Below are positions 1 through 8,868 of a DNA stretch of 57,669 nucleotides, piece by piece. A program made the translations under genes and the position numbers. The stretch spans positions 1 through 57,669 of the forward strand of contig CAJXXT010000005.1 in the NCBI GenBank assembly GCA_913063495.1, in the 5' to 3' direction. The notes under the pieces are model-generated. The model was given only the letters and a program-made list of their open reading frames with translations, had not been told where the DNA came from and did not search any database. This DNA is from an uncultured Gammaproteobacteria bacterium. Its GTDB lineage: Bacteria; Pseudomonadota; Gammaproteobacteria; Pseudomonadales; Ketobacteraceae. How positions within the stretch are numbered: position 1 is the stretch's first letter; every line of letters starts with the position of its first letter.

Positions 1-1404
1 ATGCCCGCTGGTTTTACGCAAACACTATTCGATAAAAAGTATAACTGGTGCTTTAATTCAGCACCGGAAGCTCAATTGAATGGTAGGGGAATCTATTGCC
101 CAAGAGGCAAGGTTGTTGGCGGGTCAAGTATGATCAACGGCATGATCCACTCCATTGGACAGCAAGAAGATTATAATGGCTGGCTAAAAGAGGGGTTTTC
201 CCTTTCCGATAGCCAAGGGGTTATGTCAAAGTTCGATGAATTATTTCCCGAAGGCGATGGGATCACTAGAGCCCAGCCTCACCCCTTAGAGTCCGTATTC
301 TTGTCTGCATGTAAAGAATCTGGTTTACCCTATTCGGATAAATTGCATGAGTCTCAGAGTATCAGCTCCGCTGGGCCTTATTATCATACAACGAAGAACG
401 GCAGACGGAACGGTGTCACGTCAATTTTGCCCGTTCTTCGTGAACGAAAAAACGTTGTATTGTTAACGCATACCCACATCGACAAACTGCAGATTAAAAA
501 TGATAGGGTTGTTCAAGTTAATGCGATCTACCGTGGAAATAAAACGCGTAATATTAAAGTAACAGGTGAGTTGATTCTCAGCTTGGGGGCTATTGGATCA
601 CCCGCAGTACTTCAGCGATCGGGAATTGGCTCTCATGATACGTTGAAGAAAGCAGGTGTTGAAACAGTAATCGACTTGCCTACTGGCGAGAATCTTCAAG
701 ATCACCTGCTTATTAAAAGAACCTATAAACTTTCAGGCATGCGTACCTATAATAGCGATGCTTCCGGAGTGTCTCTAGCGAAAACGTTGTGGGACTATTC
801 GGTTAATCGAAAAGGGCCATTGATAGGAGGCGCCTCGAGCTTAGGTGCGTTTATTTCAGTCGGTGACCAGGAGCTTCCTGACACCCAGGTGTTCTTCTCT
901 TATGGTAGTGGAAAAAATTCTACTAAAGCCCTCGTCGTTGATTCTTTCGACGCAATAACCATTGGGACTTACCAACTAAGGCCTGAAAGCCGAGGCAGCG
1001 TTTCCATTAGCTCACCGGATCCCATGACATCTCCTGTTATTCATTATAACTATCTGTCTACAGAGAATGATTGGAGTATGTCTAGAAAAGGCCTGGAGTT
1101 TCAAGAGTCATTAATGGCTCGTAGCGCTTTTACACCCTTTAACCCAGAAGCCGTCGTTAATAATCTTAGTCATGAAGATTATATTCGTCAGTTTGCTGAC
1201 ACCGCACATCACCCCGTGGGCACCTGTACTGTAGGTAAAAATGGTGTTGTGGACGGTGACTTGAGGGTGAAAGGGCTTAAAAACCTTCGTATCGCTGATG
1301 CATCAATAATTCCTCGGATTATTTCTGGTAATACACAAGCGATCAGTGCGGTTATTGGGAATCTACTCGGAGACGAAATGTTATCAAGGAGTCAACATGT
1401 TTAA
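1..1404 (+). CDS. GMC family FAD-dependent oxidoreductase (5' end cut by window edge)
   Basis: Glucose-methanol-choline oxidoreductases use FAD to oxidise alcohol groups. A conserved GMC block is visible at residues 35-48 (RGKVVGGSSMINGM), and the catalytic-His segment AHHPVGTC lies near 401-408, followed by the usual closing block RIADASIIPRIISGNTQA. The N-terminal GxGxxG dinucleotide-binding motif that should precede residue 1 is absent, so the ATG at base 1 is probably internal and the gene starts left of the window. It overlaps the next gene by 8 bases, which indicates translational coupling in an operon with an RND exporter, an SBF carrier and a START protein. That context suggests a lipid-like alcohol substrate, but this is inference; choline dehydrogenase and alkane-alcohol dehydrogenase relatives look similar. 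Confidence 0.9.
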   Translation: MPAGFTQTLFDKKYNWCFNSAPEAQLNGRGIYCPRGKVVGGSSMINGMIHSIGQQEDYNGWLKEGFSLSDSQGVMSKFDELFPEGDGITRAQPHPLESVFLSACKESGLPYSDKLHESQSISSAGPYYHTTKNGRRNGVTSILPVLRERKNVVLLTHTHIDKLQIKNDRVVQVNAIYRGNKTRNIKVTGELILSLGAIGSPAVLQRSGIGSHDTLKKAGVETVIDLPTGENLQDHLLIKRTYKLSGMRTYNSDASGVSLAKTLWDYSVNRKGPLIGGASSLGAFISVGDQELPDTQVFFSYGSGKNSTKALVVDSFDAITIGTYQLRPESRGSVSISSPDPMTSPVIHYNYLSTENDWSMSRKGLEFQESLMARSAFTPFNPEAVVNNLSHEDYIRQFADTAHHPVGTCTVGKNGVVDGDLRVKGLKNLRIADASIIPRIISGNTQAISAVIGNLLGDEMLSRSQHV

Positions 1405-1756
1405 GAATCTCGATTATGAATGGGCGACGTTTATCATGCGCCATCGGTGTACAACAAATTTCTTTTACCACTTTTTATCGGTAGTACTATTTTGGGCTGG
1501 CCCAATTCTTTATTTCGCGACGTCTAATATATACTACTGGATTCTGTTTTTTATCTCCGGAGCCGTTGGTGGTATAGGCCATATAATTGGCACCGATCCT
1601 GGAATAAATTTTCGAGAAGCAACAAGCTCACCAACTGCAGCGTTAATGGCTAGCTACATGGTTATACGCGTAATGGTAGGTAAGTATGCAAAAGATAAAA
1701 AGTGGGCTGAGGAATTTTTCGAAAATTCAGAACACAATTCTCCGATAAAGTCTTGA
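1397..1756 (+). CDS. small membrane protein, Mpo1/DUF962-like
   Basis: A 119-residue membrane protein starting at ATG 1397, chosen because AAGGAG lies at 1386-1391; the longer frame from 1346 has no such site. The layout resembles the short DUF962/Mpo1-like family: an N-terminal RH, a YH at the head of TM1, a central GIGHIIG at the end of TM2, an acidic/Asn/Phe stretch, then a final amphipathic helix. Yeast Mpo1 is an iron-dependent dioxygenase acting on 2-hydroxy fatty acids, with metal held by conserved histidines. The family Glu after GH appears here as Asp (GTDPG). The assignment is by eye. The gene overlaps the GMC gene and precedes the RND exporter by 45 bases. Confidence 0.55.
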   Translation: MFKNLDYEWATFIMRHRCTTNFFYHFLSVVLFWAGPILYFATSNIYYWILFFISGAVGGIGHIIGTDPGINFREATSSPTAALMASYMVIRVMVGKYAKDKKWAEEFFENSEHNSPIKS

Positions 1757-1801
1757 TTTAGGGCTTAGTTAATACAATTTCAGTTGGGAGCAATAAGCAC
1801 T

Positions 1802-4132
1802 GTGATATCAAAGTACGTAGCAAGCTGGGTGATGAATCACCGAATCACCAGTATTATATTTGTAGTTATAGCGTCTCTCGTAATGGGATATGGCGGTGCT
1901 AATGCTGAGTTCTCAGCCAATCAAAGGGATTCCTTTAAATCGACAGATGCCAATCTGCTTAAATTAATCTCCATTGAAGAAGAATTTTCCAGCGAGAAAA
2001 CGATCTATATACTTCTTGAGCCGGAAAATAAGGATATATTTAGCCCTAGAAATCTAGAAGCGATCCAGTCTGTTACAGACTTTGGGTGGAAAGTGCCCTT
2101 TTCACAACGGGTGGAATCTATTACGAATCATCTCTATACCCAAGTGGTGGGCGATGATTTGTCTGTTGAGCATCTGATTGATGGCGAGCTGACTGCTAGC
2201 GAAGTGCTAAAGCGAAAAGAGTACGCCCTAAAAAAATCGGGGGTTCGAGATTACCTCATTGCAAGGGAAGGAGATCTTGCCCTTGTGTCTATCACCCTAA
2301 ATTTGCCAGACGATAGTGCACAAGCCGCCGCTAACACCGTTAAGTTTGTTAAAGATAAGGTCAATTCACTCAAAAAAGAATATCCAGAAATTCGTTTTCG
2401 TACCTTGGGATCCGTGGTAATGGAAGTGTCCATGCCTGAAATAGTACAGACTGACTCTGAGACCGTTATCCCAATCGCCATGTTGATTGTATTTGTCTTT
2501 ATGGCCTTGGTATTACGTGATGTGGTTGGGAATATAGCCGCGATGATTACCTGTTCACTCGCAATTATTGCAGGTATGGGCGCAGTGTTATGGACAGGGG
2601 TAAAGCTCTCTCCGATTCTTATGAATACACCCGCAGTTATCATTATTCTTGCGATGGCTGACTGTATTCATTTGGTCGTCAATTACTCTCAAGGCTTATC
2701 GCAAGGCCTAGATAAAAAAGCGGCATTACAAAAAAGTATTGAAATTAACTTTCAACCCATTGTTTTTACCAGCTTAACGACAGCGATGAGTTTTCTTGCC
2801 CTTAATTTTTCAGAATCGCCACCGTTTGCTCATATGGGCAATGCGGCTGCGGTAGGTATTGTCTTCGCAATGATTGCCTCGCTGACTTTTCTTCCCTCTA
2901 TTATCTATTATCTTCCATCAAAAGCAGCTGGTGTTGCGCATATGCCAAAGTTGGGAGGCCTCGTAGACCTATATACAAAACAGGGCGCCAAAATAGTCAT
3001 TGCCTTTTTTATCGTTGTTATCAGTCTTGCGACATTAATTCCCAATAACACATTAGACGACAATTTTGTTGAATGGTTTGATGAGGAGCTTGAATTTCGA
3101 CAAGACTTTGATCTGTTAACCAACAAAATTGGTGGTTCTGTCGTCATCAATATCAGTATCCCCGGAAAGGCTGAGGGAGGAGTACTAGAGCCAGAGTATC
3201 TCCAGTTATTAGAGGGGTTAGATCAGTTACTCAAAAAACAGCCTGAACTCATGTTTACAAGCTCGTTATTAGAAGTCATGAAAACTCTGAATCAGAATAT
3301 GCATGGTGATGACCCCGCGTGGTTTAAATCACCAGAAAATCGAGAGTTAGCGTCTCAATATTTATTGATGTATGAGTTGTCACTTCCCTTTGGTCAGGGG
3401 CTCGATAACCTTATTAATCACGATCGTTCAAAAAGTCGCGTCGTGGCAGTCTTTGGTAAACTCACGGATAAAAGCCTTATCGCTCTAGAGTCGTCGTTGC
3501 AAACGTGGTTAGACGAAAGAAAGATAGTCGATCAACCTATTGTGATAGGCAGTTCCAATATCGCGTTTGCACACATGCAGTACGCGAATATTAAAAAATT
3601 GTCTGAGGGTTTTGTGTTGGCGTTGGTGAGCATCTCTATGTTACTAATATTCCTATTTCGCTCCTTCTCTTTAGGTGTTGTGAGCATAATACCCAATCTA
3701 ATACCAGCTGTTATGGCATTTGGGATATGGGCATTGATTAATAGCAAAGTTGGTTTTGGCGTATCGATTGGTATTACCGTAACGTTAGGAATCGTGGTTG
3801 ATGATACCATTCACTTCCTTTCAAAATATCAGTATGCGAAAAAGCATCTGTCGCTCTCTAATGTTGAGTGTGTTCGATATGCCTTGGATACCGTCGGTGT
3901 CGCTATGATCTTAACAACATCAATGATGGCCATTGCATTTGGCGCCATGTTGTTTTCTAACTTTACACCGAATCAAGATATCGCGTTAATAACGATCATA
4001 ACCGTGGTGTGTGCTCTTTTTGTTGATTTGATCTTACTCCCGGTTATTTTGTTGAAGGTTTTTTCCGATAAGGTTGATGCTGCCGAACCGGTAGTAACAA
4101 CATCACCAACCTTAGAGGAACAAACATGCTAA
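1802..4132 (+). CDS. RND/MMPL-family exporter, COG1033-type (copy 1)
   Basis: Inner-membrane RND superfamily protein of 776 residues, the short (~780 aa) kind related to MmpL and hopanoid transporters. TM1 (about 15-35) is followed by a large periplasmic domain, a five-TM block with ADCIHLV near 286 and ESPPFAHMGN, a second TM with periplasmic domain, and a last five-TM block with GIVVDDTIHFLSKY near 663. The repeated Asp residues fit proton relay positions. I chose GTG 1802 because GGGAG lies 11 bases upstream; a TTG at 1784 lacks a ribosome site. The stop overlaps the ATG of the next gene (ATGCTAA). Two paralogues lie at 20849 and 32790. Such proteins move hydrophobic lipids; the substrate here is unknown. 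Confidence 0.9.
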   Translation: MISKYVASWVMNHRITSIIFVVIASLVMGYGGANAEFSANQRDSFKSTDANLLKLISIEEEFSSEKTIYILLEPENKDIFSPRNLEAIQSVTDFGWKVPFSQRVESITNHLYTQVVGDDLSVEHLIDGELTASEVLKRKEYALKKSGVRDYLIAREGDLALVSITLNLPDDSAQAAANTVKFVKDKVNSLKKEYPEIRFRTLGSVVMEVSMPEIVQTDSETVIPIAMLIVFVFMALVLRDVVGNIAAMITCSLAIIAGMGAVLWTGVKLSPILMNTPAVIIILAMADCIHLVVNYSQGLSQGLDKKAALQKSIEINFQPIVFTSLTTAMSFLALNFSESPPFAHMGNAAAVGIVFAMIASLTFLPSIIYYLPSKAAGVAHMPKLGGLVDLYTKQGAKIVIAFFIVVISLATLIPNNTLDDNFVEWFDEELEFRQDFDLLTNKIGGSVVINISIPGKAEGGVLEPEYLQLLEGLDQLLKKQPELMFTSSLLEVMKTLNQNMHGDDPAWFKSPENRELASQYLLMYELSLPFGQGLDNLINHDRSKSRVVAVFGKLTDKSLIALESSLQTWLDERKIVDQPIVIGSSNIAFAHMQYANIKKLSEGFVLALVSISMLLIFLFRSFSLGVVSIIPNLIPAVMAFGIWALINSKVGFGVSIGITVTLGIVVDDTIHFLSKYQYAKKHLSLSNVECVRYALDTVGVAMILTTSMMAIAFGAMLFSNFTPNQDIALITIITVVCALFVDLILLPVILLKVFSDKVDAAEPVVTTSPTLEEQTC

Positions 4133-5037
4133 GCCAACTTGAACAAGTATTGGTAATGATAGCGATGGGTGCCCTTATGATAGGTATGGGCACCACACTG
4201 GATTGGAAATCTTTTCGAACGATTAGCAGAAAACCGAAACAGCTTATGATGGGTGTGTTGATGCAGTTCGGGGTAATGCCTCTACTGGCCTGGACACTGG
4301 CAATGTTATTGTCCCTCTCACCAGAGGCTTCTTTAGCCTTGGTGTTGGTGGGTTGTACGCCTGGCGGCTCATCTTCGAATATGTATACCTGGTTCGCCAA
4401 GGGTGATGTGCCTTTGAGTTTATCCATGACGATGTTTTCTACGGTTCTCGCAGTTCTCCTAATGCCTATGTTAGTTACCTTTTATAGCGGCCAGCTATCT
4501 TTGGGGGATCTAGTGGTACCATGGAAGCAAATAATGGGTTCCCTGTTTTTTGTGTTAATCCCGGTAGGGTTCGGTTTGCTTTTAAAAGCCAAAGGTGTGA
4601 AACATCTTGTTCGGATTCAACAAGGGGGTTCAATTCTTGGGTTGTCAGCGGTTTTCCTAATGTTAGCAAGCTGGTTGCCAAACATGATTGAACAGATAAT
4701 GAATGAATATTCTCCGGAATATCTCGCAGTATTTCTATTAGGTAATTTGGGTTTTTTACTGGGTTATAGTTTGTCTCGAACTTTCGGATTCCCTCCCAGA
4801 ATTGCCCGAACGATTTCATTGGAGACAGGCCTGCAAAATACACTGCTGACATTCAGCATAATGACACTTAGTTTTTCTCCTGTTTTTGTAGAGAAGGTAG
4901 GCTGGGTTCCTCTAATGTACGGTGCTTGTATTATGGGAATTGGGTTATTTTGGGTGGTTGTTTTTCGGCGTCTAGCCCGCAAAGAGCTGTTGAAAAAAAC
5001 CAATTTAGAAAATGAAGGTGCTGGAGCACTTAACTGA
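4126..5037 (+). CDS. bile acid:sodium symporter (SBF) family membrane carrier (copy 1)
   Basis: A 303-residue, very hydrophobic protein with about nine or ten membrane segments. The SBF signature is clear near residues 75-105: GCTPGGSSSNMYTWFAKGDVPLSLSMT, the unwound crossing region that binds sodium and substrate in the ASBT fold. The later SLETGLQNTLLTFSIM matches the second crossover helix. Family members carry organic anions such as bile acids, pantoate or other carboxylates with sodium. The gene overlaps the upstream RND gene by 7 bases and is followed by the START gene, so uptake (SBF) and export (RND) of related lipid-like acids is a reasonable guess. A relative with the same motif lies at 52466. 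Confidence 0.88.
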   Translation: MLSQLEQVLVMIAMGALMIGMGTTLDWKSFRTISRKPKQLMMGVLMQFGVMPLLAWTLAMLLSLSPEASLALVLVGCTPGGSSSNMYTWFAKGDVPLSLSMTMFSTVLAVLLMPMLVTFYSGQLSLGDLVVPWKQIMGSLFFVLIPVGFGLLLKAKGVKHLVRIQQGGSILGLSAVFLMLASWLPNMIEQIMNEYSPEYLAVFLLGNLGFLLGYSLSRTFGFPPRIARTISLETGLQNTLLTFSIMTLSFSPVFVEKVGWVPLMYGACIMGIGLFWVVVFRRLARKELLKKTNLENEGAGALN

Positions 5038-5086
5038 TGACATTTGCATCCACATTAAAGACCAAATACCAATTGGAGTTAACATA

Positions 5087-5713
5087 ATGTCAAATGACAT
5101 AAACACCCTTAAATTTGATGACTTGAAATGGATTCAGGCATCTAAAACAGAGGGCGATAATGGCGTGGTTGTAGAAGTTGCAGATGTAAAAGGCTTCGAT
5201 CTAAGAGCTATACGTGCTACTTCAACCTATGATGTCACTGCCGAACAGCTTCGTGCTCGAATCATGGATATGGACAACTTTACCAAGTGGGTAAATAGTG
5301 CTGTGAAAGCAGAAGTAATTCACAAAATCGCTGATAATATTCAGGCCGTTTATTGTGAGCATCATGCGCCATGGCCGGTAAAAAACAGGGATGGTGTTAT
5401 CATTCAGCATGCTGTTCGATTAGACGAAAAAACGATTTGCGTTAATCTTTATGCCAATAACGACCTAGCAAAAGAGAAAAAGGGTTTGGTACGCGTTGAA
5501 TATGTACAGGGAGCTTGGATATTAGAGGATATCGGTAATGGCAAGACGAAGCTTACCTACCAAGTTCATTCAGACCCAAATGGAAATATACCCGATTGGC
5601 TTATTAATAGCATGATAAGCGAAGCGCCAACATCAACGCTAACTAACCTTCATAAAGTTGATTTCAGTATTTACCCTCCTGAGAACCGCGACCTCGACTT
5701 ATCTGTCAGCTAA
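5087..5713 (+). CDS. START-domain lipid-binding protein
   Basis: A 208-residue protein that is nearly all one START/SRPBCC domain. Features include RAIRATSTYDVTAEQLRARI leading into DMDNFTKWVNSAVKAEVI, then YCEHHAPWPVKNRDGVI, the typical START central strand motif, and a C-terminal helix ending TSTLTNLHKVDF. START domains form a cavity that holds a single sterol, phospholipid or similar ligand. No signal peptide is seen, so it should be cytoplasmic. ATG 5087 is chosen because GGAG stands at 5075-5078; an upstream in-frame start at 5012 overlaps the SBF gene and has no better site. It lies in an operon with RND, SBF and GMC genes, which strengthens a role in handling a lipid substrate. Confidence 0.85.
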   Translation: MSNDINTLKFDDLKWIQASKTEGDNGVVVEVADVKGFDLRAIRATSTYDVTAEQLRARIMDMDNFTKWVNSAVKAEVIHKIADNIQAVYCEHHAPWPVKNRDGVIIQHAVRLDEKTICVNLYANNDLAKEKKGLVRVEYVQGAWILEDIGNGKTKLTYQVHSDPNGNIPDWLINSMISEAPTSTLTNLHKVDFSIYPPENRDLDLSVS

Positions 5714-5731
5714 TCGTTCATGGAGAGCATA

Positions 5732-6658
5732 ATGAAAAATACAATCACACAAAGAAAAGGGTACTTATTTGCGCTCGGTGCTGTGCTTATCTGGACGGGT
5801 TTCATTGTGGTATCTCGCCTTGGTGGCATAAGCCAACTCTTACCGAATGACGTAATCGCAATACGCTACGCCACCTGTGCCGTACTATTATTGCCTGTTT
5901 GGTGGTTTAAATTTCGATTTAACATACTTAACCCAAAAATAATTTGTACCAGTCTTATTGGCGGCATTGCCTACGCCAGTTGTGCTTTTAGAGGCTTTGA
6001 ACTCGCCCCTGCATCCCACGCTGCAGTTCTATTGCCTGGCCTTATGCCACTTTTTATTACATTACTATCCCGCTTTATTTTTAAAGATAAAATTAAGCGC
6101 TCTAGTTGGATTGGGGTGGGCGTTATCACTCTCGGTGTGCTTGCTCTGCTAGGTCAAAACCAATCGTCAAATACAGCAAGCGCTGTCGGCACCGGTCAGC
6201 TTTGGCTAATTTTCGCTGCTTTTTTCTGGGCTCTATTCTCTGTTTTAGTGAAACACTGGAAAATATCACCGTGGGAAGCAACGATCAGCCTTGCCCTCGT
6301 CTCCTCAGTGATTTATTTGCCAATCTATCTCGTCGCCCTGTCTAGCAATATCAGCCTTTCGTTGTGGAAAGATGTACTTACTCAGGCGTTTTACCAAGGT
6401 TTTCTAGCAACGATTATTCAAATGTTACTGTACGTCCGCGCAGTACACATCATTGGCCCCACCTCCGTAGGCACCATGATGGCAGCAGTCCCTATACTTG
6501 CTAGCATATCAGCGATCATTTTCTTGAATGAGCCATCCAGTGTTTTTCTCGCTACAGGTGTTGTTTTAGTCAGTATCGGTAGCTGGATAAGCCACGCGTC
6601 ACCTCGTATTAACCAGAAACCACGTGAAGAGTTAGTGGCATCATTAAGCGACAAATAA
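5732..6658 (+). CDS. EamA/DMT-family transporter
   Basis: A 308-residue protein with ten predicted membrane segments in two EamA repeats (about 10-140 and 155-290). The first repeat carries SHAAVLLPGLMPLFITLLSRFIFKD, typical of drug/metabolite transporters; the second has the equivalent GPTSVGTMMAAVPILASISAIIFLNE. Start ATG 5732 is preferred over ATG 5720 because GGAGAG lies at 5722-5727 just ahead of it. It follows the START stop by 18 bases and ends the first gene run. Family members export amino acids, sugars or other metabolites; the substrate is not visible here. Confidence 0.88.
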   Translation: MKNTITQRKGYLFALGAVLIWTGFIVVSRLGGISQLLPNDVIAIRYATCAVLLLPVWWFKFRFNILNPKIICTSLIGGIAYASCAFRGFELAPASHAAVLLPGLMPLFITLLSRFIFKDKIKRSSWIGVGVITLGVLALLGQNQSSNTASAVGTGQLWLIFAAFFWALFSVLVKHWKISPWEATISLALVSSVIYLPIYLVALSSNISLSLWKDVLTQAFYQGFLATIIQMLLYVRAVHIIGPTSVGTMMAAVPILASISAIIFLNEPSSVFLATGVVLVSIGSWISHASPRINQKPREELVASLSDK

Positions 6659-6715
6659 GCACGTTAGTCACAAAAAATACCTCCTACCCCCTTGCTAACC
6701 CCTCATTCCTGGCAC

Positions 6716-6749
6716 ACAATCAATAGAACTTGCGAGTTCCATTGATTGT
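6716..6749. promoter_or_regulatory. 34-bp near-perfect palindrome upstream of P450
   Basis: Left arm ACAATCAATAGAACT (6716-6730), loop TGCG, right arm AGTTCCATTGATTGT (6735-6749); the 15-bp arms differ at one position. It ends 26 bases before the P450 ATG and just before its AGAGGGGA site. No T-tract follows, so an operator or 5' leader hairpin is more likely than a terminator. Confidence 0.65.
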
Positions 6750-6775
6750 ATTACGCCTTGATAGAGGGGAACAGA

Positions 6776-8149
6776 ATGACAATAACCGCCCAAGCGACTG
6801 CCCAACCCGTCAATCCAGAAAATCAGCCACCAAGATATCTTTGTACGATACCTGGGGATGGCGGCAAACCTCTGATCGGTTATACCCTCGAGTTTATGAA
6901 AGACCCTATTGATATGTTGCATAAACGCTATCAGCGTTATGGCGAAATATCCTGGGTTAACGTGTTTGGCATCCGCATGGTTCAAATGATTGGGCCCGAC
7001 GCAACACAATTTGTGTTTATGAATAAAGACAACATATTTTCTAACAACCAAGGTTGGGACTTCTTTATTGGTAAGTTTTTCCACCGCGGTATTATGTTAT
7101 TAGATTTCGAGGAGCACCGCTGGCATCGCCGCATCATGCAACAGGCATTTAACAAACCCGTATTAAAAGCGTACATTCAACGCATGAACCCGCAGATTGA
7201 ACGAGGCATACAAAAACTAAGCCATAAGAAAAAACTCAACGTACTTCCCACCATAAAACAGCTAACCCTCGACCTGGCGACCGATGTATTTATGGGAGGC
7301 AAGTTAGGCAAAGAAAACGACAAGATCAACCACGCCTTTATTCATACAGTAAAAGCCGGTACCGCAGTAATTCGAAAGCCTGTCCCAGGATTACGCTGGA
7401 AAAAAGGCCTAGATAGCAGAAAGGTATTAGAAGACTTTTTCTATGCCAGAATTGCAGAAAAACGTAAAAGCCAAGAAGATGACATGTTCTCTGTATTATG
7501 CCGCGCAGAAACCGAAGATGGTGATCGGTTCACCGATGATGACATCGTGAATCATATGATATTTTTAATGATGGCAGCTCACGATACATCCACCATCACT
7601 CTCTCTACTATGTTTTATCACCTTGCCAAGAATCCAGAGTGGCAGGAGAAAGTTCGCGAAGAAAGCCGTGCGCTAGGAAAAGAGTGTCTAGATTACGATG
7701 ATCTCGACAAAATGACAGCAATCTCATTAGTCATGAAAGAATCATTACGCATGTGCCCGCCCGTCCCCTCTATTCCAAGAAAAACCGTTAAAGATTGTGA
7801 GTTCAAAGGATTTAAAATTCCTAAAGGCTCCATGATCAATATCTTTCCATACTTTAACGGATATATGGAAGACTACTGGAAAGATCCAGAAACATTCGAT
7901 CCTGAGCGTTTTTCCAATGATCGTAGAGAAGACAAAGTACACCCTTACGCTTGGGCACCTTTTGGCGGCGGCGCACACAAGTGCATAGGTTTGCACTTTG
8001 CAGATCTACAAGTAAAAGCCATCATGCATCAGGTTGTATTAAACTATCGCTGGTCCGTTGATGAAAACTACGAAATGCCGATTGATACTACCAGTTTGCC
8101 AGTGCCCAAAGACGGCCTGCCGGTTACGTGGGAGAAGATAAATTTTTAA
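6776..8149 (+). CDS. cytochrome P450 (first copy)
   Basis: A soluble bacterial P450 monooxygenase of 457 residues. The I-helix oxygen motif is AAHDTST near 267-273, the K-helix ExxR is ESLR near 322-325, and the haem-thiolate loop FGGGAHKCIG lies near 396-405 with Cys about 403. All key residues are present. Start ATG 6776 has AGAGGGGA at 6763-6770; a TTG at 6746 sits inside the palindrome and is less likely. It follows the transporter operon by about 117 bases and has its own candidate operator. The sequence does not let me name a CYP family; steroid, terpene or fatty acid hydroxylation would suit the neighbourhood. Its stop overlaps the convergent DUF3047 gene by 4 bases. Confidence 0.95.
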   Translation: MTITAQATAQPVNPENQPPRYLCTIPGDGGKPLIGYTLEFMKDPIDMLHKRYQRYGEISWVNVFGIRMVQMIGPDATQFVFMNKDNIFSNNQGWDFFIGKFFHRGIMLLDFEEHRWHRRIMQQAFNKPVLKAYIQRMNPQIERGIQKLSHKKKLNVLPTIKQLTLDLATDVFMGGKLGKENDKINHAFIHTVKAGTAVIRKPVPGLRWKKGLDSRKVLEDFFYARIAEKRKSQEDDMFSVLCRAETEDGDRFTDDDIVNHMIFLMMAAHDTSTITLSTMFYHLAKNPEWQEKVREESRALGKECLDYDDLDKMTAISLVMKESLRMCPPVPSIPRKTVKDCEFKGFKIPKGSMINIFPYFNGYMEDYWKDPETFDPERFSNDRREDKVHPYAWAPFGGGAHKCIGLHFADLQVKAIMHQVVLNYRWSVDENYEMPIDTTSLPVPKDGLPVTWEKINF

Positions 8150-8856
8150 TCTTTGGTAAATACAATATCACCGTAATAACTTTCAGCGGAGGACGATGAA
8201 TTATCGGTATCACTCATAATCGCGACAACATCAATATACCGCACATCGTCTCCAAATGAGCGCTTAAAATCTTCCCGCACATTCCTCTTCTCGCGATACC
8301 AATGCTGTATCGCATCACTCTTTGATCGTAGCGCTATCATTTTTGAATGTTTCGGCGCAAATGCGTTATCCCAACGAACACCTTTTCCCACCCCATTGGC
8401 CCACACATAATTTAATGCCATGGTATTCCACGCAAAAAAACCACCATCCACAATGACATATACTCGTGCAGCGTAATCATCTTGCTCTTTATTCCTTTCA
8501 TTCTGAACCGGAATACGTTTTGCCACTTTCCAGCGCCACTGTAAAAAAGGCGTCTTTTTTAAATCAACGCGTATTTTTTTTACTAAACCAGATGCACTGT
8601 TATTACTAATGGCTTTTAATACCGTTACAGCATTGCCGGTATCTTTTAATTCCTCTACAAGGTTATAACGTGTTTCTCCAGAAAAAACTTTCAACTCCCA
8701 GTCAGCCAATTCATTCTCACCAAAATTCCCTACAACGACATGTTCCACCGCATCTTCAGTACCCGCCCACAAGGAAGTACAGATAGAGACACTCAAAAAT
8801 ACACTCAGTAATATTAAACATGTTCTACTTAGAAAACCCAAAAGTATTTCTCCCAC
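8146..8856 (-). CDS. DUF3047 exported protein
   Basis: A 236-residue protein with an N-terminal signal peptide (hydrophobic stretch about 12-30 ending SLWAG). The remainder matches DUF3047: a beta-rich domain with LKKTPFLQWRWKVAKRIP, DDYAARVYVIVDGG, and the closing IDVVAIMSDTDNSSSSAESYYGDI. Function is unknown; the beta-sandwich resembles carbohydrate-binding folds. The start is GTG 8856; a TTG at 8841 preceded by GGGAG would give a shorter signal peptide and is a fair alternative. It begins 12 bases after the LysR stop, so the two probably form one transcript. Confidence 0.85.
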   Translation of the reverse strand: MGEILLGFLSRTCLILLSVFLSVSICTSLWAGTEDAVEHVVVGNFGENELADWELKVFSGETRYNLVEELKDTGNAVTVLKAISNNSASGLVKKIRVDLKKTPFLQWRWKVAKRIPVQNERNKEQDDYAARVYVIVDGGFFAWNTMALNYVWANGVGKGVRWDNAFAPKHSKMIALRSKSDAIQHWYREKRNVREDFKRSFGDDVRYIDVVAIMSDTDNSSSSAESYYGDIVFTKD

Positions 8857-8868
8857 ATTACCGTGTTT

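Noticed and set aside
2251..2643. Open minus-strand frame inside the first RND gene
   Set aside because: It is a shadow of a strongly supported membrane protein, with no family features; similar shadows at 2908-3150, 3532-3810, 21451-21720, 21739-22224 and elsewhere were dropped for the same reason.
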